Assembly: GCF_017599345.1 (NCBI RefSeq)
Contig: NZ_JAGFVL010000024.1
Coordinates: 1 to 64,000, forward strand
Reading direction: 5' to 3'
DNA length: 64,000 bases
Source: Gracilibacillus suaedae
Lineage (GTDB): Bacteria > Bacillota > Bacilli > Bacillales > Amphibacillaceae
Part shown: positions 18,905 to 27,669 of the stretch, piece by piece
Layout: each line of letters begins with the position of its first letter
How positions within the stretch are numbered: the stretch's first letter is position 1
Notes under the pieces: model-generated
Databases searched by the model: none
What the model was told of the DNA's origin: nothing
What the model saw: the letters and a program-made list of their open reading frames with translations, nothing else
Position numbers and translations under genes: made by a program

Positions 18905-21304
18905 TTATTGGATTGTGATGTTCTGGTATAATTCTTTTAATGTTGTCTCATTTTTGATTGCTTCCTTCCATGGCTCTTTGTAAGCAGATAAGGCTTGGTC
19001 CATCCTTTGTCCTAACTCCTGGCGCAATGCTTCATCCATTACTACTTTCTGTACATGTTCAATTCCAACTCGCTCAACAAACTTGGATGTTCTCTCCAAA
19101 TAGCTTGCATTTTCACGATAATATTGCAGAAATGCTGCTGTATATTCAAGTACTTCTTCCTCTGTTTTTACTCTCGCTAGCAGTTCTGCCTGTCTTAGAT
19201 CTGTACCACCATTACCGCCTACATATATTTCCCATACACCGTCTAATCCGACAACACCAACATCCTTCACACTACCTTCAGAACAGTTACGTGGACAAGC
19301 GGAAACACCCATCTTCACTTTGTGTGGTGTGTTTAATCCTTCAAATTTTTTCTCTAATTGAATTCCCATTCCAACTGAATCCTGTGTACCGAAGCGACAA
19401 AATTGTGCTCCTACGCATGTTTTTACTGTCCGCACTGATTTACCATAAGCATATCCTGATGGCATTCCTAATTCCTTCCAGACATTAGGTAAATCTTCTT
19501 TTTTAATTCCTAATAAATCGATCCGTTGTCCACCCGTCATCTTAATCATGCCAACATTGTATTTCTCTGCTACATCAGCGATTTTCCGTAAATCTGCTGC
19601 ATTCGTCACACCACCATACATTCTTGGAACAACAGAATAGGTTCCATCCTTTTGGATATTGGCATGAAGCCGTTCATTGACAAAGCGTGATTCCCGTTCA
19701 TCCTCGTATTCAATAGGATTGATCATCCCTAAATAATAATTGAGTGCTGGTCTACATTTTGAACATCCTTCCTCTGTTTTCCAGCCTAAAACATTCATTA
19801 CTTCTTTCGTATGTGTTAATCCTTTTTGACGTATTTCAGCCACCACTTCCTCACGAGATAGATCTGTGCAACCACATATCGTTTCCTTACTATTCTCACT
19901 GTATTCATCACCTAAAGTTAACTCTAATAAATCAGTTACCATTCCTTTACATTGGCCACAAGAACGCGCGGCATTGGTAGCATTCTTGACTTCTTCCAAA
20001 GATGTAAGCTCATCATTCTTGATTGCTTTTACAATGGCACCTTTAGATACGCCATTACAACCACAAATTATTTCATCATCACTCATCGTTGCCACAATAC
20101 TTTCTTCTTCCACAGCATTTTGCTGACTTGCTAGATATTCCTCTACATCTGCTTTCTTCTTTATATAACTGAACAGTTTAGTTCCTTCTTTCGTATTTCC
20201 ATATAAAACAGCCCCAACTAATTTGCCATCATCAATAACAATTTTTTTATATGTTTTCTGCCATTCGTCATATACTTTCATTGTTTTCGTTTCTGCTGTT
20301 TCTTTGATGACACCAGCAGAAAACACGTCAACTCCAGACACTTTTAATTGGGTAGAAACAATAGATCCTTTATAACCTTGATGATTCATTCCACAAATGT
20401 GTTTAGCTAGTGCTTGACCCTGTTCATATAAAGGAGCAACAAGACCATATGTTGTTTTATCATGCTCTGCACACTCCCCGACCGCGTAAATATTGGCTGC
20501 GCTTGTTTCCATATAATCATTAACAACTATTCCTCGATTAACTGCAAGCCCAGCTTCGTGTGCAAGTGTCACATTTGGTCTAATTCCTACTGCCATCACA
20601 ACTAAATCCGTTGCCATTGTACTGCCATCTATGAATTTTACGCCTGTTACACGTTCATCCCCGAGCACTTCCACTGTTTGCTTTTTTAAATGAAAATGCA
20701 TGCCCTGTGCTTCCAATTCTTTCTGTAATAATTCGCCTGCTGTTTGGTCTAATTGAGCTTCCATCAAGTAATCAGCCAATTCCACCACATCAACATCCAT
20801 TCCTAAATTTAATAGACCACGTGCAGCTTCTAATCCTAAAAGTCCCCCTCCAATAACAGTTGCATGTTGAAAATTTTTAGATTCATTGATCATTCTTTCA
20901 CAATCAGCTATATCTCGAAACCCTGTAACTCCTTCTAAATCAGAACCTGGAATTGGTAAAATAAAAGGATTGGAACCAGTTGCGATAATGACATAATCAT
21001 ATGGCATTTCTTTCCCTTTGTCCGTATAAACAATTTGCTCATCCTTGTCAATCTTCATAACTGTTTCACCAGGGTAAAGTAAAATGTTACGTTCCTCATA
21101 CCATTGCCACTCATTCAATATAATGTCCTTTAGTTCGGTGTCTCCTTGTAAAACTTTTGATAATTGAATACGATTATAATTCGGGTACGGTTCTTTGCCA
21201 AACACCGTTATATCAAAATAGTCGGGCAAAAGGTTTAAAATTTCTTCAATTGTTCGAATCCCTGCCATTCCATTCCCAATTAGCACAAGCTTTTTCTTTG
21301 CCAT
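18905..21304 (-). CDS. nirB: nitrite reductase [NAD(P)H] large subunit
   Basis: About 799 residues from the ATG at 21304, which follows GGAGG; a TTG at 21319 would include the ribosome-binding site. Order of domains: FAD/NAD(P)-binding disulphide reductase fold (LVLIGNGMAGIR near the start, VIGGGLLGLEAARGL at about 155), two BFD-type [2Fe-2S] segments (IICGCNGVSKG...CGQCKG and TICGCTDLS...CSKC), then the sulfite/nitrite reductase half with the [4Fe-4S]-sirohaem cysteines CVGAQFC and CPRNC. It reduces nitrite to ammonium with NAD(P)H. It opens the nirB-nirD(-cobA) operon behind a Fnr/Crp-type site. Confidence 0.95.
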   Translation of the reverse strand: MAKKKLVLIGNGMAGIRTIEEILNLLPDYFDITVFGKEPYPNYNRIQLSKVLQGDTELKDIILNEWQWYEERNILLYPGETVMKIDKDEQIVYTDKGKEMPYDYVIIATGSNPFILPIPGSDLEGVTGFRDIADCERMINESKNFQHATVIGGGLLGLEAARGLLNLGMDVDVVELADYLMEAQLDQTAGELLQKELEAQGMHFHLKKQTVEVLGDERVTGVKFIDGSTMATDLVVMAVGIRPNVTLAHEAGLAVNRGIVVNDYMETSAANIYAVGECAEHDKTTYGLVAPLYEQGQALAKHICGMNHQGYKGSIVSTQLKVSGVDVFSAGVIKETAETKTMKVYDEWQKTYKKIVIDDGKLVGAVLYGNTKEGTKLFSYIKKKADVEEYLASQQNAVEEESIVATMSDDEIICGCNGVSKGAIVKAIKNDELTSLEEVKNATNAARSCGQCKGMVTDLLELTLGDEYSENSKETICGCTDLSREEVVAEIRQKGLTHTKEVMNVLGWKTEEGCSKCRPALNYYLGMINPIEYEDERESRFVNERLHANIQKDGTYSVVPRMYGGVTNAADLRKIADVAEKYNVGMIKMTGGQRIDLLGIKKEDLPNVWKELGMPSGYAYGKSVRTVKTCVGAQFCRFGTQDSVGMGIQLEKKFEGLNTPHKVKMGVSACPRNCSEGSVKDVGVVGLDGVWEIYVGGNGGTDLRQAELLARVKTEEEVLEYTAAFLQYYRENASYLERTSKFVERVGIEHVQKVVMDEALRQELGQRMDQALSAYKEPWKEAIKNETTLKELYQNITIQ

Positions 21305-21375
21305 TCTGCAGACCTCCAATTCATAATCATTTATTTCTCCGGCATTAGTTTGCTCAACATTTCACATTTGATATC

Positions 21376-21417
21376 ATTATATTATATTAGAAATATTTGT
21401 CTGTGATCCTGATCACA
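21376..21417 (-). promoter_or_regulatory. nirB promoter with Fnr/Crp-type site
   Basis: TGTGA-N6-TCACA at 21402-21417 is a perfect match to the Fnr/Crp half-site pair. On the minus strand a TATAAT at 21376-21381 puts +1 near 21369, so the site centre lies at about -41, the class II activator position. No good -35 hexamer is present, consistent with activator dependence. Confidence 0.75.
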
Positions 21418-21467
21418 TCACTTATTCACAAATGATGTGATCAGCTAGAAGGTTGTTAATCTTGGTT

Positions 21468-21660
21468 AATAAACAAATCTATTGATTACCTTGAAGATTT
21501 GTTTATTATCTTAATTTATTATACAAATCTTCTCACATTCTTCTTGGATTTGTCGATTATCACCATTTATTAAACAAATCCTTCCTTTATCCTGGAGGGT
21601 TTGTTTATTATCTCGCTATTTTCAACAAATCTATTAACTCCTCATTAAGATTTGTTGATT
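21468..21660. repeat. family B tandem hairpin repeat, about four units, second array
   Basis: Degenerate copies of AACAAATC / GATTTGTTGATTATC repeat at about 50-57-base intervals, as at 17241-17465. The last half-unit runs into the 3' end of the NERD gene and supplies its final codons. It occupies most of the space between the NERD stop and the nirB promoter. Confidence 0.8.
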
Positions 21661-22544
21661 ATATAGTACCTCCCTTTCTTCTCACCTTTTTTCATTAAGT
21701 ACTTGTTTAATACGTATTGAGTTCTTCTTTTAGAGCCTTTAGCCAACCATGTCTGGGCAATTGTTGTGGTAATCTTCAAATGAGGGAATAATAATTGTAA
21801 TTCTTCAATATTACGCAAAATGGCTGTTTGTGATTGTTCTTTTTCATCGCAGTGTTGACAAATACTCATCTTGCCTACAATTTTTGTATCTAATCGTTTG
21901 CATGATTGGCAGCGGATTCCTTTTTTTAATTCTTGAAATGAATAATCTGGCAGCTGTTGAAAAGGGGATTGAGGTAATGCCAATTGTTTCAACTTTTTCT
22001 CTATTTGATAACAATGAGAATCTAGTCTCGAATCAGCATGTAATTGTTGAACATATCGATTTAATTGAGTGGGTAGAATAATATTGGAATTCCGCGGAAC
22101 TTGAAGCAATGTGAATTCAGGATTAACGAATACAACTGAAGATTGGATAGGAATTTGAAGGTCTAAATCTTGGAGCAACTGATTTAATAGTGAGTCTGCC
22201 CTTCTTAATTGCGTGAGAGGATCATCAATTTCTTTACCTGTATTGAAAAATAATTTATTATTTTCATAGAAAAAATCACCTTTATAGTTTTTCACTTCGT
22301 ATAAGAAAAAAGTATTGTTGAGAATCAATCCATAATCGATTTGGAAAAATTTATTGCGATGAGGCAACCAGAGGTCTTGGAGGGTAATATATTCACCTGA
22401 AAGATTGTCAACATAACGGTCAAACTGACACTCTCCCTGATATCCTTTCTGTAATAACCTGTATTTCTGTAATTCTTCTGATGATAATGCTTTACGATAC
22501 AGGAGTGCTTCGTAAATTTTCAGCTCATATGGCTTTTCTCTCAT
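21645..22544 (-). CDS. NERD-domain protein with C-terminal zinc ribbon
   Basis: A 299-residue protein. The nuclease-related domain covers about residues 35-140: KGYQGECQFDRYV, then NKFFQIDYGLILNN and FFLYEVKNYKGDF give the nuclease-fold Asp and the Glu-x-Lys. A zinc ribbon follows at about 212-236 (CQSCKR...CQHCDEK). NERD proteins are thought to act on nucleic acids, but few have been tested. AAAGGATGG precedes the start. The C-terminal residues IINKS are encoded by a family B repeat unit, so the end of the frame seems to have been remade by the repeat. Expressed alone. Confidence 0.82.
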   Translation of the reverse strand: MREKPYELKIYEALLYRKALSSEELQKYRLLQKGYQGECQFDRYVDNLSGEYITLQDLWLPHRNKFFQIDYGLILNNTFFLYEVKNYKGDFFYENNKLFFNTGKEIDDPLTQLRRADSLLNQLLQDLDLQIPIQSSVVFVNPEFTLLQVPRNSNIILPTQLNRYVQQLHADSRLDSHCYQIEKKLKQLALPQSPFQQLPDYSFQELKKGIRCQSCKRLDTKIVGKMSICQHCDEKEQSQTAILRNIEELQLLFPHLKITTTIAQTWLAKGSKRRTQYVLNKYLMKKGEKKGRYYIINKS

Positions 22545-22749
22545 ATTATGCCATCCTTTCTATTAAGTTTTTAGTATTCATTCTTACCAAAATAAATACT
22601 ATATCAATAGTACTTGATTATGATGATAGAAACAACTCCAAAGAACAAGGAGAAAGTCAGTCACAAACAAAAGCAAGCGCCCGGTTGGAAACATAGCGAC
22701 TTCAGAATCAACTGAGATAAAGCAATCACTCAGAAAAACGAATCATGAT

Positions 22750-22800
22750 GGCTTTTAAGTGCGACTAAGCCGCTGGTTTCACCAGTTGGCAAGTCGTTTT
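22750..22800. repeat. family D structured element, copy 2
   Basis: Three nested stems can be drawn: CGACT (22762-22766) with AGTCG (22792-22796), GCC (22769-22771) with GGC (22788-22790), and CTGGT (22773-22777) with ACCAG (22781-22785), closed by a TTC/GAA triloop. Copy 1 at 18345-18400 shares the inner part. Both copies follow a terminator and precede a gene start. Confidence 0.7.
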
Positions 22801-22873
22801 TATAATAGTCGTTTCGTGGACGCAGTATTCCTATATTTTCTACTAAATCAAATTTAATGATTTTCTAGACCAT

Positions 22874-22903
22874 AAAAAAAGCAAGAGAAATCCTCCCGCT
22901 TTT
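22874..22903 (-). terminator. intrinsic terminator downstream of the GGDEF gene
   Basis: On the minus strand an 11-bp stem (AAAAGCGGGAG with CTCTTGCTTTT, two G-U pairs, loop GATTT) runs straight into seven T residues. Confidence 0.75.
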
Positions 22904-23167
22904 ACTCCAACATATTAAAATGTAGAAAAATCAAACCCATTTCGTACATATGTGGCAATGATTAATAAAAATAAATACCTGCTATCCAGGTCAAATCTTG
23001 CTTCCTTTTTATGAACAAGGAATAAATAGATATGTAGCATTCATGCAAATACGTATGTGATCGCCAATAAATTTGCTAATAAAAATCCGAAAATATGCAA
23101 AAAAAACGTCCAAATTGATTGGTCGTTTATGTTAGACCAAAGGATTCGGGAAGTGATGAATATTACT

Positions 23168-24073
23168 CTAAGTTACTCCACAAAAAGTACTCTTTCCATT
23201 TCTCTTCGCATCATACATCGCTGTGTCTGCCTCTTTTAATGCTAGGTGAACATTGGTCGCATTATCTTCATCAATCATACATATTCCGATACTGGCAGAA
23301 ATCGAAACAGCGACAGGATAATTGCTCCATTCCGATAAAGCATGGATAATGTCATTCGCAATAGCTTCCAACAGTTTTTTGTTTTCTTCCGTGATCACAA
23401 TCGCAAACTCATCCCCACCAATTCGAGCTAATATATCATTATTGCCGATTTGCTGATTTACTCGACTTGCAGCTTCTTTCAACACCAAGTCACCTACATC
23501 ATGACCATATGCATCATTTACTTCTTTAAAATTATCCAAGTCAAGTAACATGATCGCTTTTTTGTTTTTAATATGCAGGAAATTTTCATATAAATAATGT
23601 CTATTATATAAGTTTGTTAAACTATCGATCGTTGCTAACTTCTCAAGCTCTAACACATAAGAAAATAGATGAGAGAATTTTTCCAATATCTCTTTATCCC
23701 GCTCTGTAAAAGAGCCTGCTTCTGTACCCACTACACAAAGAGTACCAAACATTTTCCCATCTTTATAAAAAACAGGTACCCCCATATAAGCTCCTACATT
23801 GGCTTGAGCCGTAATAGCCAAATCTTTGGTAACAGGGTGTTTACCTGTGTCGTTAATGATTAATGGTTTTTGATCACCCAGATAGATAAGCTGACAAAAG
23901 GATTCTTTAAGATCCATAGTAAGGTTACTAAACTCTTCTAGATCTCTACCATCTTCTCCTAACATTTTCACGATTGAAAATGTCTCGTCTGTTGTTTTAC
24001 CCAGAAATAGTTTTTTATCTTCAAATGATTGATTGACTAATTCCAGTAGATCCTGTACTACCCTTTGTTCCAA
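23168..24073 (-). CDS. GAF-GGDEF diguanylate cyclase
   Basis: A 301-residue soluble protein. An N-terminal GAF domain (about 10-150, with LGDQKPLIINDTGKHP and VGAYMGVPVFYKDGKMFGTLC) is joined to a GGDEF domain (about 160-300). The active-site loop is intact (IGGDEFAI) and the metal and substrate segments DSLTNLYNRHYL and MLLDLDNFKEVND are present, so synthesis of c-di-GMP from two GTP is expected. No RxxD inhibitory site sits before the loop (QIGNNDILARIGGDEF). The GAF domain probably senses a small molecule. Monocistronic with its own terminator. Confidence 0.88.
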   Translation of the reverse strand: MEQRVVQDLLELVNQSFEDKKLFLGKTTDETFSIVKMLGEDGRDLEEFSNLTMDLKESFCQLIYLGDQKPLIINDTGKHPVTKDLAITAQANVGAYMGVPVFYKDGKMFGTLCVVGTEAGSFTERDKEILEKFSHLFSYVLELEKLATIDSLTNLYNRHYLYENFLHIKNKKAIMLLDLDNFKEVNDAYGHDVGDLVLKEAASRVNQQIGNNDILARIGGDEFAIVITEENKKLLEAIANDIIHALSEWSNYPVAVSISASIGICMIDEDNATNVHLALKEADTAMYDAKRNGKSTFCGVT

Positions 24074-24227
24074 TTAAATCACCTGCTTCCGTCCACTTTG
24101 TTTCTATATTTAAAATCTTTGTTTCTCTACATTACTAAACAGGTTATTTCTTACTTAACTCCTACTCTTATTATAACAAATTAACAGCAAGCAAACAGGT
24201 TTAAAATTCTTCCTTTATCTGATTTAT
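24074..24227. other. leader region of the GGDEF gene
   Basis: AT-rich sequence between the decayed toxin tip and the GGDEF start. No gene seen; it presumably holds the GGDEF promoter. Confidence 0.4.
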
Positions 24228-24722
24228 TTAACCATTCTTCCTAACATTTTTAAGCGAGTTTTCTTGAATAGCATTTATTACTGTGCCTTTATCAGTGAAC
24301 AAAGTAGCTGCTATAACATTTTCTTGTATCGCTCTTTTAATCCGATCTCGTTAGTTTTACCTATACGCCTATCTATTGTATGTCCTCCAAGCGATTCCAT
24401 TCTATCAAGACTATCGTTGTCTACTTTACGAATCACCTCAGGAATAACATTACCGTAACATTAACACCATTCTCATGCCCTTTAAACAACTGCAACGGCA
24501 TCTCCTGCAACCTTTTCGACTCCATCCGCAACATAGACAACGAACCACATTCAGTTACTAATTCTTCTTTCACGAGGACAAAGACTTTCCTTTTCCTATT
24601 TATTCAAGTGCTTTTTCCATTTTCCCCTTGATATAACCCGTTCGAAAAGGGATGAGCTGTGTTTTTGTTGTCTGTTGGCTTTTCGGAATGGTTCCTGCTG
24701 GTTTGGTTATGAACTGATTACA
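24228..24722 (-). pseudogene. orphan LXG-toxin tip, RNase A-like (CdiA-CT type), decayed
   Basis: The upstream half (24478-24722) is a diverged copy of the hinge region of the LXG toxin (matching about 25784-26050): TIPKSQQTTKTQLIPFRTGY aligns with the toxin's TIPKSQKTTKTQLIPFRTDY. A CAA-to-TAA stop and a small frameshift break it. Downstream the intact toxin's sequence is replaced by LGGHTIDRRIGKTN and, after another shift, AIQENVIAATLFTDKGTVIN. These pieces look like the GHTxxRHVGKT and AASTFxDxxTA motifs of the bacterial RNase A-like CdiA-CT toxins. I read it as a displaced alternative warhead, no longer functional. Confidence 0.7.
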
Positions 24723-24984
24723 ATAGAGATGGTGGGAACTAATGAAATTAATAATTAGTGCTCTAGTAAGTATTTGTAAGCATTTCATAATTTAGTAAAT
24801 CTTCATATTGGGCTTACAATGATTATCTCTACTTTTCTAAAATGATTCTATTCGTCACACCCTACTATGTAAAAAAGACGGTTATCTTTTCTCAAAAGCC
24901 CCTAAATGAACTTGGACAATAAGAGTAATATAAATTGTAGTACCAAGGAGACAGACATCATCCCGTATTCCTTTTTACATTAAT
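24723..24984. other. spacer between immunity terminator and decayed toxin tip
   Basis: About 260 bases with no recognisable frame. An immunity gene for the decayed RNase A-like tip would be expected near here, but I see none. Confidence 0.4.
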
Positions 24985-25018
24985 AAAAAACCTTGAAAGG
25001 CGTAAAGCCAATCAAGGT
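24985..25018 (-). terminator. terminator of the LXG toxin-immunity operon
   Basis: On the minus strand AACCTTGA...TCAAGGTT with an inner GGC/GCC pairing forms a stem followed by a T-tract, about 85 bases after the immunity stop. Confidence 0.75.
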
Positions 25019-25102
25019 TCAGATTAATATAAATCTGTTTTGACTACATTGATTCTAGCTTATTAATTTACTAGAATTAAATAATTTACCACCTTATCCA
25101 TT

Positions 25103-25477
25103 TTATTCTTCAAAGAGTACCCCTTTAGAAAGAATCCATCCGTTTAATCCGTATGAAGCATATATTTTATAATAATGATATCTATTTTCCTTGATATAAT
25201 TTATCAAATCCTCTACACATTCATAATCCATGGGCCAAAGATAATCCTTTTCCTTATCTAACAATTCTTTGTTTTCTAACGCAAACGAATCGACATCTCC
25301 TTCAACTATATCAAAAAGTATGCTGCCAGATAGCTGGTTTTCAAAATGAAAGGCAAAAAAATCTTTAAATAAAATTTTTACTTGTTTTTCTTGATCGTTT
25401 TCCACTTTCATGTCAATTTTTGAATACTCAAAATCTATTTGATATTTTAAAATTTTACTATCATGAATTTTACTCAT
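25103..25477 (-). CDS. probable immunity protein for the LXG toxin
   Basis: A 124-residue acidic, soluble protein without signal or membrane segment. I do not recognise its family. It starts 14 bases after the toxin stop with an AGGAGG site, and terminates at a strong hairpin; this position, size and charge are those of cognate immunity genes in polymorphic-toxin loci. It would bind the toxin tip in the cytoplasm. The assignment rests on context, not on sequence similarity. Confidence 0.65.
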   Translation of the reverse strand: MSKIHDSKILKYQIDFEYSKIDMKVENDQEKQVKILFKDFFAFHFENQLSGSILFDIVEGDVDSFALENKELLDKEKDYLWPMDYECVEDLINYIKENRYHYYKIYASYGLNGWILSKGVLFEE

Positions 25478-25491
25478 AAGTAATCCTCCTC

Positions 25492-27390
25492 TTATTCTGG
25501 TTTTTGTCTAGGAGGTTTTTTAGACCAGTCCCATTTGTGTCTATGAGGAAATGTGTGTGTTCCATCATCAGAATGATTGAAATCTATATCTTCCTTTGCT
25601 CTTCCATTTTCATCGTAATATCTTCTTTGTTTAACAGTTCCATCAGGATTTAACAGATCAGCTGAAGAATTAGGTTCTCCTTTTCCAGGCAAGTTAGTCT
25701 TATTCTTCACTTCAATATGCTTTGGCATTTTTTGACCTTGTTTCACAATTTCACTAAGTTCACAAATACCCTTATTACCACGCCCTTTAAACCACTGCAA
25801 CTGCGTCTCCTGCAACCTTTTCGTTTCCATCCGCAACATAGATAACGAACCAAATTCAGTTGCTAATTCTTCTTTCACGAGGACAGGAACTTTTACTTTT
25901 CCTATTTGTTCAAGCGCTTTGTCCATTTTCCCCTTGATATAATCCGTTCGAAAAGGGATAAGCTGTGTTTTTGTTGTCTTCTGGCTTTTCGGAATGGTTA
26001 CTGCTGGTTTCGGTTGCGTCCATGTAGGCTTGGTTAATATCTGATTAGAAGCGGCACTTAACCCACCACTAGCAATAAGCGTCGCTAAACCGAAGCTATT
26101 TAACCAGTGTTCTGGTGAATACGCCTCCTCAGGGTTAACAGCATTTACTGTCATTTCAGTTGTCCCCATCGTAGCATAGTTTAAAAAGGTGGAGACACTT
26201 TCGTCATCCTGTAATGCCTGATAACGTTGATCGAAACCTTCCTTTATACCTAGCACAGCACTTGGTATACCAAATGTTGCGTAGTTGGCAAAATCATAGC
26301 CAGATTCATACTTCTTTTCATTTCTTTCTTGGGCGGAGTCTGCTATAGATTTACCAATTATTTTAGCACTGTCCCACGACTTGGTCACGGGCTCTACTAT
26401 CGCATCATTCAAAATGTCTTTTCCTGTTGTTTTGACGTTGCTTAGATAGTCCGTATACGCTATCCCAGTCTGTAATAAATAGCGATTGGTTACATTTATT
26501 TGTTGCGTTACAGTCTCCTGCCACCAACGATTTGCTTGAAGAAGATTCTGGCGAAGACGGGCCCGGAAAAAGGTTTGGATCCTTTCCTCTAATTGCGAAT
26601 CTGCGAATGTTGCTTTTTCATATTTTCTCAAGCCTACCAGTTGTCTGCTTTCGCGTGAATGCCTGGAAGCTAAAATAGATTGCCTATCTCTGTCCTCTTG
26701 CGTCAAAAGCATTCGTTCAAATGGTGCTTGCTCGATTGCATCCGATACGAACGAAGTGATAAAAGGTAATGAGGCTTGAAAATCATTCGTAATTGCATGC
26801 TTATTTGTTTGCTTGGCCACTTTATCCATCAATACTTTGATTTCATGTAATGAGCTTTCCAGCTGCTGATTGTCGCTACTAAATGAATGAGAGTAGCTGC
26901 TCAATTTACGTGATAGTTTGCTCATCACACGAATACTATTTTCTTTGGATTCTAATGGATGATAAGTCGATGGAGATTGGGCAGTAGTCAAGTCTGAAAC
27001 ACTATCTATTATCCGTTCCACATCTCTTTGTACATGCTCTAGTTGTCGATATATATCTAGTATATCATGTTCTTCTGAATCCAAGTAGTCAGCTTGTATA
27101 ATGGCTTGGCTACTGCTATCTACTTCATCTGAGAACGCTTGGAGATGCTTGGTTATGTTTGCTTCCAACTGTTCAAAAACTCCGATAAATGCTTGAAGCA
27201 ATGTCTCATGTAAAACTTGAAAATACTCTTTTGCTGCATCCGCTGCTTCTCCTTGAAATTGCTCCATATTAATGATTTCATCCATATTTGTTTGCACTTT
27301 ATGTAATGCTTCTTTGATGGAGGCTGCTTCTCTTTTTATTTCTTGATCAAAGTCATTTACTTCCTTGATACTCACTTTCCAATTCGACAT
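25492..27390 (-). CDS. LXG-domain polymorphic toxin (type VII secretion substrate)
   Basis: A 632-residue protein. Residues 1-about 200 form the helical LXG domain (WKVSIKEVNDFDQEIKREA near the start; coiled coils with SSSQAIIQADYLDS). A long helical middle follows, then a Gly/Ala hydrophobic patch (about 430-450, LASGGLSAASNQ). The C-terminal 75 residues are a compact Gly/Asp/His-rich tip: GKGEPNSSADLLNPDGTVKQ, RRYYDENGRAKEDID and THTFPHRHKWDW. Similar tips occur in polymorphic toxins I recall as type 24, though I am not certain of the number. LXG toxins leave the cell by the T7SS and attack neighbours. The usual small helper genes upstream (Lap1/Lap2 type) are absent. A probable immunity gene follows. 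Confidence 0.85.
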   Translation of the reverse strand: MSNWKVSIKEVNDFDQEIKREAASIKEALHKVQTNMDEIINMEQFQGEAADAAKEYFQVLHETLLQAFIGVFEQLEANITKHLQAFSDEVDSSSQAIIQADYLDSEEHDILDIYRQLEHVQRDVERIIDSVSDLTTAQSPSTYHPLESKENSIRVMSKLSRKLSSYSHSFSSDNQQLESSLHEIKVLMDKVAKQTNKHAITNDFQASLPFITSFVSDAIEQAPFERMLLTQEDRDRQSILASRHSRESRQLVGLRKYEKATFADSQLEERIQTFFRARLRQNLLQANRWWQETVTQQINVTNRYLLQTGIAYTDYLSNVKTTGKDILNDAIVEPVTKSWDSAKIIGKSIADSAQERNEKKYESGYDFANYATFGIPSAVLGIKEGFDQRYQALQDDESVSTFLNYATMGTTEMTVNAVNPEEAYSPEHWLNSFGLATLIASGGLSAASNQILTKPTWTQPKPAVTIPKSQKTTKTQLIPFRTDYIKGKMDKALEQIGKVKVPVLVKEELATEFGSLSMLRMETKRLQETQLQWFKGRGNKGICELSEIVKQGQKMPKHIEVKNKTNLPGKGEPNSSADLLNPDGTVKQRRYYDENGRAKEDIDFNHSDDGTHTFPHRHKWDWSKKPPRQKPE

Positions 27391-27534
27391 ATTCCACCCC
27401 TCTTATGTAAAGGAAATCATATCCATTACAAATTTTAACATATAGAGAAGTCACAATTACATAGGGTGAAATTACTATTTCGGGGCAGATGCAATTACTT
27501 AAGACCTGCATATATTAGTATCTTAGCGCCTAAT

Positions 27535-27582
27535 AAAAAATAAAGTACTTCCATTCCTTTAAATGAAAGTACTTTATTTTTT
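27535..27582. terminator. bidirectional-looking A/T-flanked stem-loop
   Basis: Perfect 16-base arms (27535-27550 and 27567-27582) end in six A and six T, so it can terminate on either strand. It lies between the Fic gene and the LXG gene and isolates the two. Confidence 0.8.
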
Positions 27583-27669
27583 ACTAGGCATCTTTAATAT
27601 TTCAGGAAAAGAGAGCATTTAACAACACGTCATTTTATATGCAAAAGGTTTCAAGGAGTGTCAGGCACT

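Larger units (their letters stand above)
22545..23167. other. intergenic region with family D element and terminator
   Basis: No gene recognised. It contains the GGDEF-gene terminator (22874-22903) and family D copy 2 (22750-22800). The rest is AT-rich and includes the NERD promoter, for which I see no unambiguous hexamers. Confidence 0.6.

Noticed and set aside
22750-22800. c-di-GMP riboswitch next to the GGDEF gene
   Set aside because: It lacks the conserved GEMM-I core sequences, lies downstream of the GGDEF gene and also occurs near cobA.
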